Shown: positions 1-8,550, counted from the first letter of the stretch. The stretch is 63,299 nucleotides of DNA from Gemmatimonadota bacterium (GCA_003222085.1 QHUK01000013.1:1-63299), one strand, 5' to 3'. The notes: generated by a model not told the origin, from the sequence alone. A program made the numbers and translations.

Positions 1-1266
1 GTCGGCGCCGTCCTGCTCGTCGCGGCGTGCGTGGAGCGGCTCACGGCGCCGGGCCATTGCCCGGACTACTGTCCCTCGGGCCAGATCACCATCGTCGACA
101 CGCTGCTCACGACCAGCATCAACCGAGACTCGTCGCACCGCGGCTATGTGGTCTCCTACCAGTCCCCCGTGATGCTCGCGGCATTTCTCCCGGATACCAC
201 GGCGACGCTGGACGGCCGGCCGATCTTCCGCTTCAACGGCTTCGGCCCCCGCCTCCCGGTCTCGAGCGTCGACACCGGTCAGATCCGCGGCGCCGACTCC
301 GCGCGGCTGCAACTGTACATCGTCCGGCGCGATACGGCGACACACAACCTCCGGCTCCAGTTCTACCGGTTGCCCACCACGATCGATACTACCACCACGT
401 TCGACTCCGTGGCGGCCGCATTCAACAACGCGCCGGTCCGGCCGACGGTGTACGTCGACACACTGCTCGCGCAGCCGGGCGGGAAAGACCCGGTCACAGG
501 CGATAGCGTCGTGGTGGACACGGTCAACCACCGCTGGCTGCTGTCGCTCAAGTTCGATGCGGCGGCGGCGCGCTACGACGGGACGTCGGATTCCGGCGCG
601 GTGGCATACGGCATTCGGATCGCCGCCGACTCGCACGCGAGCATCGCGCTGGGCAAGGGCACCTTCGGGCCGGTGCTGCAATGGTACCTCCTGGTCGACT
701 CGCTGACGATGACCGTGGCACGCACGCCAGGCGCCTTGGGAGCGAGATTCGCGAGCTTCGTGTTCAATCCCCCACCCGCGCCGCTCGACTCGAACCCCGT
801 GACGGGTGGCACGTTCCCCTACTCCACCCTGGCGGTGGGCGGCGTGCCGTCGGCGCGGAGCCTGCTGCGGGTCGCGTTCCCCAAGTTCATCCGCGATTCG
901 TCGCAGGTGATCCGCGGCACCTTGATCCTCGTGCCCGCCGTCCCGGCCCGCGGGGCGCCCGCCGACTCGTTCGTGATCGAGGCGCGCACGGTGTTCGCCG
1001 ACTTCGGCGGTAAGTCCCCGATCGACCCGCGACTCGGCGACACGACCGTCATCCATCCGGACTCGACTGGCACGGTGAAGATCGAGGTGACGAACCTGCT
1101 GCAGCTCTGGGCTGCGGACTCGACCCACCCGACCGTGCTCGTGTTGCGCGCCCAGGCGGAAGCCCAGTTCCTCGGCGAAATCCGCTTCTATCCGTCCGTC
1201 GCCGCGGCGTTCCGCCCGACGTTGCAGGTGACGTTCGTGCGACCATTCCCGTTCGGCGTGCCATGA
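1..1266 (+). CDS. Exported lipoprotein, 5' end outside window
   Basis: The reading frame is open from the first base and begins VGAVLLVAAC, which is a hydrophobic stretch ending in a lipobox cysteine (residue 10 here), so the true start lies just upstream. The GTG at 31 that follows is probably not the start. The rest (about 410 residues) is rich in beta-strand and Ser/Thr/Asp with no catalytic motif I recognise. The C-terminal part, from 'VIRGTLILVPA' to the repeated 'LRAQAE' region, resembles cell-surface beta-sandwich modules of the DNRLRE type, but that is a weak impression. It overlaps the next exported protein by 4 nt (ATGA), so the two are probably translated together and may act together in the envelope. 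Exact function unknown. Confidence 0.7.
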   Translation, partial: VGAVLLVAACVERLTAPGHCPDYCPSGQITIVDTLLTTSINRDSSHRGYVVSYQSPVMLAAFLPDTTATLDGRPIFRFNGFGPRLPVSSVDTGQIRGADSARLQLYIVRRDTATHNLRLQFYRLPTTIDTTTTFDSVAAAFNNAPVRPTVYVDTLLAQPGGKDPVTGDSVVVDTVNHRWLLSLKFDAAAARYDGTSDSGAVAYGIRIAADSHASIALGKGTFGPVLQWYLLVDSLTMTVARTPGALGARFASFVFNPPPAPLDSNPVTGGTFPYSTLAVGGVPSARSLLRVAFPKFIRDSSQVIRGTLILVPAVPARGAPADSFVIEARTVFADFGGKSPIDPRLGDTTVIHPDSTGTVKIEVTNLLQLWAADSTHPTVLVLRAQAEAQFLGEIRFYPSVAAAFRPTLQVTFVRPFPFGVP

Positions 1267-2396
1267 CACAGGCGGACAGGAGGACGGGCGGACGGGCGGC
1301 CGGGACGGCGGTCCTCGCGGCGATGCTCCTGATCGCCATGCCGCCGGACCGCCTGACGGCCCAAGACTCCCAGTTCGGCATCCGCGGCCTCGGCACGCCG
1401 GGACGGTGGGAGTCCGTGCGGTCGCGCTCCACCGGCGGCGCGTTTGGTCCCTTCGACCCGTTGTCGCCACTCATGGAAGCGCCGCTCGCCGACATCGGCC
1501 AGCTCACGGCGACGGCGGCGGGAGGCACGTCCCATCGCGACGTCCTAGTGGGCGGCACGACCATGGCGCTCCGCACCACCCGTTTCCCGTTGATGGGCGT
1601 CGCGGGCCCGGTGGCGCCGCGGCTCGCGGTCGCGGCCGGGTTCACGACCTACCTCGACAAGTCGTGGGACGTGACGTTGCGCGATTCGTTCCTGCTGCGG
1701 GGCGTGCTGCAGCGCTACACCGACGAAATCACGAGTGACGGAAGCGTGGCGGACGTGCGACTCGCGGCGGCGAGCCGACTGTCGCGCCGCATCGCGATCG
1801 GCGCCGCGGTGCATGTGCTCGCGGGCTCCACCCGGATGACCGCCGAGCGGCGGTTCGACGATTCCACCTTCCACCCGGTGCAGCAGTCCGCCGACGTGCG
1901 CTACGACGGGTTCGGCGTGTCGGGGAGCGTGCTCATCGGCCTCGCTCCCGGCCTCAGCATCGCGGGCTGGGCGCGGAGCGACAACCGGCTGCGCGCCAAG
2001 GTCGCCGACACGACGAGTGCGGTGACCGACCTGCCGCTCATGGCGGGTGGTGGCCTGCTCATCGTGCCCAGCCCGAGCGCCCGGTTCGCGGCGGCGGCGG
2101 CATGGCGCTCCTGGTCGAAGGCCGGTGCGGGCGCGTTCGACACGTGGACGTGGTCCGCAGGGGCGGAGTTCGGCTCGCGCCGGATGCCGATTCGCCTGGG
2201 CGCGCGCGGCGGGCAGGTGCCGTTCGGGCCGGGCCCCAAGGCGCCGACCGAGGTCGCGGGGTCGCTGGGGACGGGCCGCGCGTTCGCACAGGGCCGTGCG
2301 TTCGTCGACCTGGGGCTCGAGCGGCTGGAGCGTCGGGGAGGCGGGCTCACCGAGCGCGTCTGGACTGTGCTCGTGGGGCTCACCGTGCGGCCGTGA
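1263..2396 (+). CDS. Putative outer-membrane beta-barrel protein
   Basis: A 377-residue protein with an N-terminal signal peptide (hydrophobic core about residues 15-28, cleavage near 'LTAQD'). The mature part has alternating hydrophobic/polar strands and glycine turns, as in FadL/OmpP1-like barrels ('AVAAGFTTYLD', 'GLSIAGWARS', 'WTWSAGAEFG', ending 'WTVLVGLTVRP'). There is no C-terminal aromatic residue, so the usual BAM signal is not evident. Its ATG overlaps the stop of the preceding lipoprotein, and its stop overlaps the GTG of mtaB. The pairing with a lipoprotein suggests an envelope complex; the substrate is unknown. The signal region is encoded by a short near-repeat of gacgggcg. Confidence 0.6.
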   Translation: MTQADRRTGGRAAGTAVLAAMLLIAMPPDRLTAQDSQFGIRGLGTPGRWESVRSRSTGGAFGPFDPLSPLMEAPLADIGQLTATAAGGTSHRDVLVGGTTMALRTTRFPLMGVAGPVAPRLAVAAGFTTYLDKSWDVTLRDSFLLRGVLQRYTDEITSDGSVADVRLAAASRLSRRIAIGAAVHVLAGSTRMTAERRFDDSTFHPVQQSADVRYDGFGVSGSVLIGLAPGLSIAGWARSDNRLRAKVADTTSAVTDLPLMAGGGLLIVPSPSARFAAAAAWRSWSKAGAGAFDTWTWSAGAEFGSRRMPIRLGARGGQVPFGPGPKAPTEVAGSLGTGRAFAQGRAFVDLGLERLERRGGGLTERVWTVLVGLTVRP

Positions 2397-3694
2397 ACGT
2401 CTATTTCCACACCTTTGGCTGCAAGGCCAATCAGTACGACACGGCGCTGGTGCGCCAGGCGTTCGCCGACCAGGGTGCCGTCGTCGTGGACGACCCGGCC
2501 GCCGCGGACGTCGCGGTCGTGAACTCGTGCACCGTCACTCACGAGAGCGAGGCGAAGCTGCGGCGCTTCGTGCGTCGTCTGGCGCGCCAGGGCAAGCGCC
2601 TCGAGACCGTCGTGATGGGCTGTGCCGCGGCGCGCGATGATGGCGCGATCGCGGCGCTGCCGGGCGTGCGCGCCGTGGTGGGCGGGGCGGAGCCGGCGCG
2701 CGTGCTCCGGGCAGCCGGGTTGGCCTCACCTGCCGGCAAAGTAGGCGCGCAGCATGCTGCGCCGCTACACAGCCAGGGGTTGAGGAACAGGGGCCTCCTC
2801 AAAATCCAGGACGGGTGCGACGAGCATTGCACGTTCTGCGCGACGACGCTCGCGCGTGGAGCGAACCGGTCGCGAACGATCGCGGAGCTGGTGGAGGAAG
2901 CACGGGGGCTTGCCCAGTGCCATGCCGAGATAGTGCTGACGGGTATCCACATCGGGACGTACGGGCAGGACCGGTCAACTGACCCCGGGCGAAAGCCCGG
3001 GGAAGAACCTGACCTGTCCCGCTCACGTGTTCCCCGGGCTCGCGCCCGGGGTCAGTCAACCCTAGGAGCCCTCCTCGAGGCGCTGATCTCTGCGGTTCCC
3101 CAGGTGCGCTTTCGTCTCTCGTCCATCGAAGCCACCGAGGTGGACGACACAATCGCCCGGCTGCTGATCGAGGCGCCCGCCCACCTCGCGGCCCATCTCC
3201 ACGCGCCCCTCCAGTCCGGGTCGAATCGCGTCCTCAAGCGGATGGGCCGCCATTGGTACACCGCCGAGTCGTACCGCGCCCGGCTGGAGTGGCTCGCGGA
3301 GCGACTGCCGGTGTTCGGGCTCGGCGCGGACATCATCGCGGGGTTCCCCGGCGAGACCGAGGACGACCACCGCCAGACCGTCGCGCTGGTGGATGCGCTG
3401 CCATTCACGTACCTGCACGTGTTTCCCTACAGCGAGCGTCCCGGCGCCGCGGCGGGGCAATTGGGCGAGCGGCTGCCCCCGGGGGCGATCCGCGACCGCG
3501 CCCGCGAGCTGCGCGAGTGCGGGGAGGCGAAGGCTCGCAGCCACCGCGCGCGCCGGCACGGGCAGCGCGCCGACGGCGTGGTGTGCGGCCGGGGGGCGGG
3601 GAAAGTCGAGGTGCTGACGGAGGACTACCTTTCGGTCTATCTTCCCACCCATGAGTGGAACGGTCGCCCCCGCTTCGAGGTGACGGTTCGCTGA
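2393..3694 (+). CDS. mtaB: tRNA t6A37 methylthiotransferase MtaB
   Basis: Radical-SAM methylthiotransferase, 433 residues from the GTG at 2393 (GTGA overlap with the previous stop). It converts t6A37 to ms2t6A37 in ANN-decoding tRNAs. The N-terminal UPF0004 domain carries its three cluster cysteines in 'FGCKANQ', 'NSCTVT' and 'MGCAAAR'. The radical-SAM CxxxCxxC motif is 'CDEHCTFC' (about residues 143-150), and 'GFPGETEDD' is conserved near residue 322. A C-terminal TRAM-like region follows. 'FGCKANQYD' separates it from MiaB, which lies next door. Two stretches do not belong to the family: residues about 117-126 and 194-223. Both coincide with palindromic repeats read in frame (separate entries), in the inter-domain linker and in a loop before 'LGALLEAL'. 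All catalytic motifs are intact, so the gene should be functional. Confidence 0.93.
   Translation: MNVYFHTFGCKANQYDTALVRQAFADQGAVVVDDPAAADVAVVNSCTVTHESEAKLRRFVRRLARQGKRLETVVMGCAAARDDGAIAALPGVRAVVGGAEPARVLRAAGLASPAGKVGAQHAAPLHSQGLRNRGLLKIQDGCDEHCTFCATTLARGANRSRTIAELVEEARGLAQCHAEIVLTGIHIGTYGQDRSTDPGRKPGEEPDLSRSRVPRARARGQSTLGALLEALISAVPQVRFRLSSIEATEVDDTIARLLIEAPAHLAAHLHAPLQSGSNRVLKRMGRHWYTAESYRARLEWLAERLPVFGLGADIIAGFPGETEDDHRQTVALVDALPFTYLHVFPYSERPGAAAGQLGERLPPGAIRDRARELRECGEAKARSHRARRHGQRADGVVCGRGAGKVEVLTEDYLSVYLPTHEWNGRPRFEVTVR
2741..2768. repeat. Imperfect palindrome inside mtaB linker
   Basis: A 28-bp imperfect palindrome centred on a perfect 16-bp core (gcgcagcatgctgcgc, 2747-2762), flanked by gtag/ctac arms with two mismatched positions on each side. 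It encodes residues in the linker between the N-terminal domain and the radical-SAM core of MtaB, where length is normally variable. Confidence 0.7.
2973..3061. repeat. Compound inverted-repeat element inserted in frame in mtaB
   Basis: An 89-bp element. Outer arms ggtcaactga (2973-2982) and tcagtcaacc (3052-3061) are near-perfect inverted repeats. Just inside each arm sits a perfect mini-hairpin with a 7-8 bp GC stem and a 4-nt loop (GAAA on the left, TCGC on the right). The 31-bp left unit (2973-3003) matches the reverse complement of the right unit (3031-3061) at all but a few positions. It adds about 30 residues, rich in Arg, Pro, Gly and Ser, to MtaB without breaking the frame. Confidence 0.85.
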
Positions 3695-3696
3695 CC

Positions 3697-5022
3697 ATGC
3701 CGCGCATCTACATCGAGACCTACGGCTGCCAGATGAACGTCTCGGACTCCGAGCTGATGCTCGGCGTGCTGAGGCGCGAGGGCTACGTGCGCACCGACGA
3801 TCCCGCCCAGGCCGACGTCGTGCTGGTGAACACGTGCGCGGTACGGGACCATGCGGAGCAAAAGGTGCTGTCGCGGGTGGGCGAGCTGAAGCGCCTTAAG
3901 CGACCGGGGGGGGTGCTGGGAGTCGCGGGCTGCATGGCGCAGCGGCTCGGGCCCCGGTTGCTCGAGCGCGTGCCGCAAATCGACCTCGTGGTCGGCCCCG
4001 ATGGCTACCGCGGGCTGCCCGAGCTGATCGCGCGGGCGCGTGCCGGAGAGCGGACGGCCGACGTCATGTTCAAGCACTGGGAGCACTACGAGGACGTCCC
4101 GCCGGTGCGGGGGGATGCCGTGTCGGCGTTTGTGACCGTGCAGCGTGGCTGCGATTATCGGTGCACGTTCTGCATCGTTCCGATGACGCGGGGAGCGGAG
4201 CGGAGCCGCAAGTTGGCGGACGTGGTACGCGAGGTCACGGACCTCGCCCGCGGCGGCACGACCGAGGTGACGCTCCTAGGCCAGACGGTCAACAGCTATG
4301 ACGACGGCACGCACGACTTCGCCGACCTGTTGCGCGCGGTGGGGGGAATCCCGGGCGTCCGGCGGCTCCGGTTCACGTCGCCCTACCCCACGGATTTCAC
4401 CGAGCGTGCCGTGGCGGCCATGGCGGAGACGCCCGCGCTGTGCGAGCACGTGCACCTCCCCGTGCAGAGCGGCTCGTCGCGCGTCCTCAAGCGCATGCTG
4501 CGGCGCTACGATCGGGAGCGCTATCTCGACGTGGTCGCCGCCCTGCGCCGTGCCGTCCCCGGCATTGCCCTCACGACCGACATCATCGTCGGGTTCCCGG
4601 GGGAGACCGAACACGACTTCCAGGAGACCCTCTCGCTCGTCGAGGTGGTGGGGTTCGACGACGCGTACACCTTCAAGTACTCGCGCCGCGAAGCGACGCC
4701 CGCGACCCGGCTCAAAGATCCCGTGCCCGACGCCGTGGCTGGGGAGCGCCTCGAGCGCCTGGTCGCCGCCGTGCGGGGCATCGCACGCCGCAGGAACGTC
4801 GCCCTGGTCGGCAGCACGCACGAAGTACTGGTCGAGGGGCGGGCCAAGCGAGGGGAGCTGCTGCAGGGCCGCACCCGCACCAACAAGGTGGCGCTCCTGG
4901 CGGGCCCCGACGCCTGGATCGGCGGTTATCGCGACGTGCGTTTCACCGGCACCACGGGCTCGACGTTCACGGCCGTGCCACTCGGGCACGTGCTGGGGGG
5001 GGAGCTCGCCGTCGTGGGGTGA
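3697..5022 (+). CDS. miaB: tRNA i6A37 methylthiotransferase MiaB
   Basis: 441-residue radical-SAM enzyme that adds the methylthio group to i6A37 of tRNAs reading UNN codons. The N-terminal domain has 'YGCQMNVSDSE', 'NTCAVRDHAEQK' and 'AGCMAQR' (three Fe-S ligands). The radical-SAM motif is 'CDYRCTFC' (about residues 151-158), followed by 'IVPMTRGAERSR', typical of MiaB. 'HLPVQSGS' and 'IIVGFPGETEHDF' are also conserved, and a C-terminal TRAM domain ends near 'HVLGGEL'. The length is normal and, unlike mtaB, there are no insertions. It starts 2 nt after mtaB and overlaps the comFB-like gene by 4 nt, so the three are likely co-transcribed. Confidence 0.96.
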   Translation: MPRIYIETYGCQMNVSDSELMLGVLRREGYVRTDDPAQADVVLVNTCAVRDHAEQKVLSRVGELKRLKRPGGVLGVAGCMAQRLGPRLLERVPQIDLVVGPDGYRGLPELIARARAGERTADVMFKHWEHYEDVPPVRGDAVSAFVTVQRGCDYRCTFCIVPMTRGAERSRKLADVVREVTDLARGGTTEVTLLGQTVNSYDDGTHDFADLLRAVGGIPGVRRLRFTSPYPTDFTERAVAAMAETPALCEHVHLPVQSGSSRVLKRMLRRYDRERYLDVVAALRRAVPGIALTTDIIVGFPGETEHDFQETLSLVEVVGFDDAYTFKYSRREATPATRLKDPVPDAVAGERLERLVAAVRGIARRRNVALVGSTHEVLVEGRAKRGELLQGRTRTNKVALLAGPDAWIGGYRDVRFTGTTGSTFTAVPLGHVLGGELAVVG

Positions 5023-5300
5023 CCAACGTGAGCTTCGAGGTGGTGCAGCGGGAGTACGCGAAGCTGCGCCCCCAGCTGCCCCGGTTCTGCGGCTGCGAAA
5101 CCTGCCGCGGCGACGTGCTCGTGTTCGCGCTCAATCGCCTCGCGCCGAATTACGTGTCCACCCCTCAGGGCGAAGTGCTCGTCGAGCTGCGGCTCGACAG
5201 CGACCAGGAGAAAGCCAAGCTGGACGTGGCGCTGCTCGAGGGGTTCCGCAAGGTAGGGCTCGCGCCGCGCTGCGGGGCGAGGCCGGTGCAGCTGATGTGA
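5019..5300 (+). CDS. ComFB-like late competence family protein
   Basis: A 93-residue protein starting at GTG 5019, which overlaps the miaB stop (GTGA); GTG 5028 is an alternative. The core 'CGCETCRGDVLVFALNRL' followed by 'PNYVSTPQGEV' matches the ComFB family (PF10719), in which a cysteine cluster precedes a D-x3-ALN-x-L-P-x-Y signature. ComFB-type proteins are small, soluble and linked to competence operons; recent work in cyanobacteria suggests some bind cyclic dinucleotides. Its position directly before comEC, 18 nt upstream of the ATG, supports a role with DNA uptake or its control. Family assignment is good; biochemical role is inference. Confidence 0.8.
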   Translation: MTNVSFEVVQREYAKLRPQLPRFCGCETCRGDVLVFALNRLAPNYVSTPQGEVLVELRLDSDQEKAKLDVALLEGFRKVGLAPRCGARPVQLM

Positions 5301-5318
5301 TCCCTTAGGCGGCCCGAG

Positions 5319-7556
5319 ATGCGGCCGCCGATTCTCTTTCTCACGATCGCTTTCGGGGCCGGGTTGTATGCCGGCCTCGACTTGTTTGCGGTGCGTGGTG
5401 CGTGGTACGTGGTCGTCCCCGTCTTGGGGACCGCCCTCCTGCTCGCGCGACGAGCGCCCCTTGGTGCCGCACTCGGGGTGATGGGCGTCGCGGGCCTCGT
5501 GTGGGGTATGGCGGCGGGGCGCGAGCGGGAAGCGACGTGTGCTGGAAGCTGGAGCAGGGAGCGGGGAGCAGGGAGCAGCAAGGCCGCCATCGTTCGGCTC
5601 GAGGACCCGGTGCCGGCGAGTGGCGGGATCGTGGACGCGGACGTGCGCCCCGGGACATGCGGCGGCTCGCTGCGCCTGCGCTGGCCGGAGGGTAGCGCCG
5701 TCAGAGGCGGGACGACGTGGGTGGTGGCGGGGAGGTGGAGCGGTGTCGGCGAGGGGGCGGCCGGGGGCGGGGGCGGGGGCGTGCTGGTAGTACGGCGGGT
5801 GCGCGTGCTCGATCCGGTGCCCCGCGGGCGGGGGGCGCTGCGCGATGCGCTCGCCGCGAAAAGCACCGAGCTCTTCGGCGCCCGTGCGCCGATCGTGAAC
5901 GCCCTCGTATTCGCTCCTAACGTGAGGCTCGATTCGGACATCCGGGAGCGCTATGTGCGCTCCGGCCTCGCGCACCTCCTGTCGATCTCCGGGCTGCACG
6001 TCGGGTTCATCGCCGCCTGGCTCGCGCTCCTCCTCGGTAAGCTGCACCTCGCGGCACGCGCCCGGTTCGGTGCGACGGCCGTCCTCCTGCTTGGCTATCT
6101 CTGGCTCCTCGGCTTCCCGGCGCCCGCGGTCCGGGCGGGAGCGATGCTGATGCTGGCGGACGTCGCGCGCCTGCGCGAGCGTGTGGTCGCGCCGCGCGGC
6201 GTGGTGTCGATCGCTGCGCTCGGCGTGCTGATACAGGACGCCTGGGCGCTGCACTCGGTGGGCGCGTGGCTGTCGGTGGCGGGTGTGGGCGCGGTGGTCT
6301 GGGCGGGCCGCGCGGTCGCGCAGGCCCCGCGCGGCGTGCGGCTCGCCGCGCCCGCGCTTGCCGCCACGCTCGTCACGGCGCCGATCAGCGCGTTCGCGTT
6401 CGGGACCGTGGCGCCGATCGGTGTGCTCGCGAACCTCATCGCGATCCCGCTCGCCGGGGTCGCCGTGCCGGGACTTGTCATCGCACTCATGCTGTCGTGG
6501 TTGGCTTCGGGGCCCGCGCACCTGATCGCCGCCGGCGCGGGCCTGGGCCTGGCGCTGCTCGACCTCGTCGCGCGGGGCGCCGCCGGCGTGCCGGGCGGCC
6601 ACGTGGTCATGGTCGCGGGGTGGCAGGCGGCGCTGATGTGGGCCGCGGTCGCGGCTGCCGCCTGGTGGCTGTGGAACGCGCCGCGCCGTCGGTGGCTGAT
6701 CGCGGCCCGTGTCGCCTTCGTGACCACGGTTTTCATCGCGACGACGTTCCGTGACGTCGTCTCCCTCGACGCTTGTCGCTGTTTAACGGTACATTTTCTT
6801 GACGTAGGGCAGGGGGATGCGGCGGCGTTACGGACCCCCAACGGCCGCTGGATCGTGATCGACGGCGGCCCCCGGACCCCGGAGCGCGACGCGGGGCGGC
6901 GGGTGGTGGTCCCCTTCTTGCGGGGCCAAGGCGTGGGGCGGGTCGCCGTGGTCGTGGCGACCCACGGCGATGCCGATCATCTGGGTGGGCTCCCGGCCGT
7001 TGTGGAGGCATTCGACCCGGAGCTGGTGCTCGAGCCGGGGGAGCCGCTGGGCCGACCGCTGTATCTGGAGTTTCTCGCGGGCGTCGAGGCATCGGGCGCG
7101 CGGTGGCACGCGGCGCGCGCAGGGGACCGGATCGAGGTGGACGGCGTCGTGCTCGAGGTGCTGAGCCCAGACTCGCTCTGGCTTCGGCTGCCGCTCGAGG
7201 TGAACGAGCACGGCGTGGTGCTGCGGGTCCGGTACGGCGCGGTGCGGCTGCTGTTCCAGGCCGATGCCGGGCTGCCGGTCGAGGGCCGGCTGGCGGGGAC
7301 CGTGGGTCGGGTGGAGGTGTTGAAGGTGGGCCATCACGGCTCGAAGACCGCGACGTCGGACGCGTGGCTCGACGAGCTGGCGCCGCGCGAAGCGGTGATC
7401 AGCGTGGGCCGGAACAATCACTACGGCCACCCGGCGCCCGAGGTGCTCGAGCGGCTCGCGCGACACGGCGTCACGGTGCTCCGGACCGATCGGAGCGGCA
7501 CGATCACCCTCTCCACGGATGGGCATGGTGAACGGGTCCGAAGTCATCACGATTGA
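5319..7556 (+). CDS. comEC: ComEC/Rec2 DNA uptake channel protein
   Basis: A 745-residue inner-membrane protein that forms the channel for single-stranded DNA during natural transformation. It has three parts: an N-terminal DUF4131/OB-like region (1-175) with two membrane helices; the Competence domain (about 180-475, many helices), with the hallmark 'HLLSISGLHVGF' near residue 220; and a C-terminal metallo-beta-lactamase-like domain. The last begins 'HFLDVGQGDAA' near 488, has the metal motif 'THGDADHLGG' near 547 and 'GHHGSKTATS' near 670. Full length for the family. Two heptamer arrays and a G-run cluster lie in frame in the first 170 codons. The 3' end overlaps fbp by 38 nt. Confidence 0.95.
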   Translation: MRPPILFLTIAFGAGLYAGLDLFAVRGAWYVVVPVLGTALLLARRAPLGAALGVMGVAGLVWGMAAGREREATCAGSWSRERGAGSSKAAIVRLEDPVPASGGIVDADVRPGTCGGSLRLRWPEGSAVRGGTTWVVAGRWSGVGEGAAGGGGGGVLVVRRVRVLDPVPRGRGALRDALAAKSTELFGARAPIVNALVFAPNVRLDSDIRERYVRSGLAHLLSISGLHVGFIAAWLALLLGKLHLAARARFGATAVLLLGYLWLLGFPAPAVRAGAMLMLADVARLRERVVAPRGVVSIAALGVLIQDAWALHSVGAWLSVAGVGAVVWAGRAVAQAPRGVRLAAPALAATLVTAPISAFAFGTVAPIGVLANLIAIPLAGVAVPGLVIALMLSWLASGPAHLIAAGAGLGLALLDLVARGAAGVPGGHVVMVAGWQAALMWAAVAAAAWWLWNAPRRRWLIAARVAFVTTVFIATTFRDVVSLDACRCLTVHFLDVGQGDAAALRTPNGRWIVIDGGPRTPERDAGRRVVVPFLRGQGVGRVAVVVATHGDADHLGGLPAVVEAFDPELVLEPGEPLGRPLYLEFLAGVEASGARWHAARAGDRIEVDGVVLEVLSPDSLWLRLPLEVNEHGVVLRVRYGAVRLLFQADAGLPVEGRLAGTVGRVEVLKVGHHGSKTATSDAWLDELAPREAVISVGRNNHYGHPAPEVLERLARHGVTVLRTDRSGTITLSTDGHGERVRSHHD
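5391..5411 (+). repeat. Heptamer array (3 units) in comEC
   Basis: Three tandem 7-bp units: gtgcgtg, gtgcgtg, gtacgtg. They total 21 bp, so the frame is kept. They encode 'VRGAWYV' in the first periplasmic/membrane segment of ComEC. Confidence 0.6.
5541..5582 (+). repeat. Heptamer array (6 units) in comEC
   Basis: Six 7-bp units: gctggaa, gctggag, cagggag, cggggag, cagggag, cagcaag. They total 42 bp (14 codons) and read in frame as 'AGSWSRERGAGSSK'. This charged, flexible stretch lies between the N-terminal helices and the OB-like region of ComEC, where family members have no fixed sequence. Confidence 0.75.
5753..5779 (+). other. Potential G-quadruplex in comEC coding strand
   Basis: Four runs of five G (5753-5757, 5763-5767, 5769-5773, 5775-5779) separated by loops of 5, 1 and 1 nt. 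The motif is on the coding strand, so it would be present in the mRNA. It encodes a glycine run in the DUF4131 part of ComEC. Pattern seen directly; folding not tested. Confidence 0.5.
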
Positions 7557-8550
7557 GCGGTTCATCATGGAGCAGGAGCGGCTCTACCCGGAGGCGACGG
7601 GGGAGCTGTCGAACCTGCTGTACGATCTGTGTCTCGCCGCCAAGATCATCTCGCGGCACGTGCGCCGCGCCGGGCTCTCGGACATCCTCGGCGCCGCCGG
7701 CGCCGTCAATGTTTCGGGTGACCTGCAGCAAAAGCTCGACCTGTTCGCGAACGAGACGGTGCGCAACAGCGTGCAGCACACGGGGCGCGTGTGCGTGACC
7801 GCATCGGAAGAAGATCCGGAGCCGGTGCCCGTTCCGCCGGGCAAGGCCGCCGGCAAGTACGTGGTGCTGTACGACCCGCTCGACGGCTCCATGAACATCG
7901 ACGTCAACGTCTCGATCGGCACCATTTTCTCCATTCATAAGCGGGTCACCAAAAAGAACGGCACGGCGGGGCTGGCGGACTGCCTCCAGGTGGGAAAGAA
8001 GCAGATCGCCGCGGGCTACATCCTGTACGGCTCGAGCACGATGCTCGTCTATACGACGGGGCAGGGGGTGCACGGCTTCACGCTCGACCCGACGATCGGC
8101 GAGTTTCTGCTGTCGCACCCGGACATCCGGACGCCGCCGGTGGGCCGGTACTACAGTGTGAACGAGAGCAACTGGAACCGCTGGACCCCGCCCGTGCAAC
8201 GCGTGGTCGCGGCGTTCAAGAACGGCGAGGGAACGGTCCAACCGAAAAACGCGCGCTACATCGGCTCACTCGTGGCGGACTTCCATCGCAATCTCATCTC
8301 CGGCGGCATCTTCCTCTATCCGGCCGCCACGAACTACCCGCAGGGCAAGCTGCGGTTGCTGTACGAAGCGGCGCCGCTCGCGTTCGTGGTGGCGCAGGCG
8401 GGCGGCCGCGCGACCGACGGCTGCCGGCCCATTCTCGACATCGTGCCGGCCAGCCTGCATCAGAAGACGCCGCTCGTGATCGGCAGCAAGGACGACGTCG
8501 CGTTCGCCGCGCGGATTCTCTCGACCGAGGCCGTCGTGGGGGCCAAGTGA
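7519..8550 (+). CDS. fbp: Class I fructose-1,6-bisphosphatase
   Basis: 343 residues. Hydrolyses fructose-1,6-bisphosphate to fructose-6-phosphate in gluconeogenesis. The metal-binding signature '[15 protein letters not shown]' (about residues 118-132) and the substrate region '[11 protein letters not shown]' with 'GGIFLYP' are intact, as is the N-terminal '[19 protein letters not shown]'. The start at ATG 7519 keeps the 'ERFI' segment seen in homologues; ATG 7525 and GTG 7528 are possible alternatives. It overlaps comEC by 38 nt upstream and the mutase gene by 4 nt downstream (GTGA). Its neighbours are unrelated in pathway, except that the mutase product also feeds gluconeogenesis through succinyl-CoA. 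Confidence 0.95.
   Translation: MGMVNGSEVITIERFIMEQERLYPEATGELSNLLYDLCLAAKIISRHVRRAGLSDILGAAGAVNVSGDLQQKLDLFANETVRNSVQHTGRVCVTASEEDPEPVPVPPGKAAGKYVVLYDPLDGSMNIDVNVSIGTIFSIHKRVTKKNGTAGLADCLQVGKKQIAAGYILYGSSTMLVYTTGQGVHGFTLDPTIGEFLLSHPDIRTPPVGRYYSVNESNWNRWTPPVQRVVAAFKNGEGTVQPKNARYIGSLVADFHRNLISGGIFLYPAATNYPQGKLRLLYEAAPLAFVVAQAGGRATDGCRPILDIVPASLHQKTPLVIGSKDDVAFAARILSTEAVVGAK

Noticed and set aside
31..1266. Gene start at GTG 31
   Set aside because: The lipobox cysteine is coded at 28-30, directly before this GTG, and the hydrophobic signal lies upstream of it, so the start must be outside the window.
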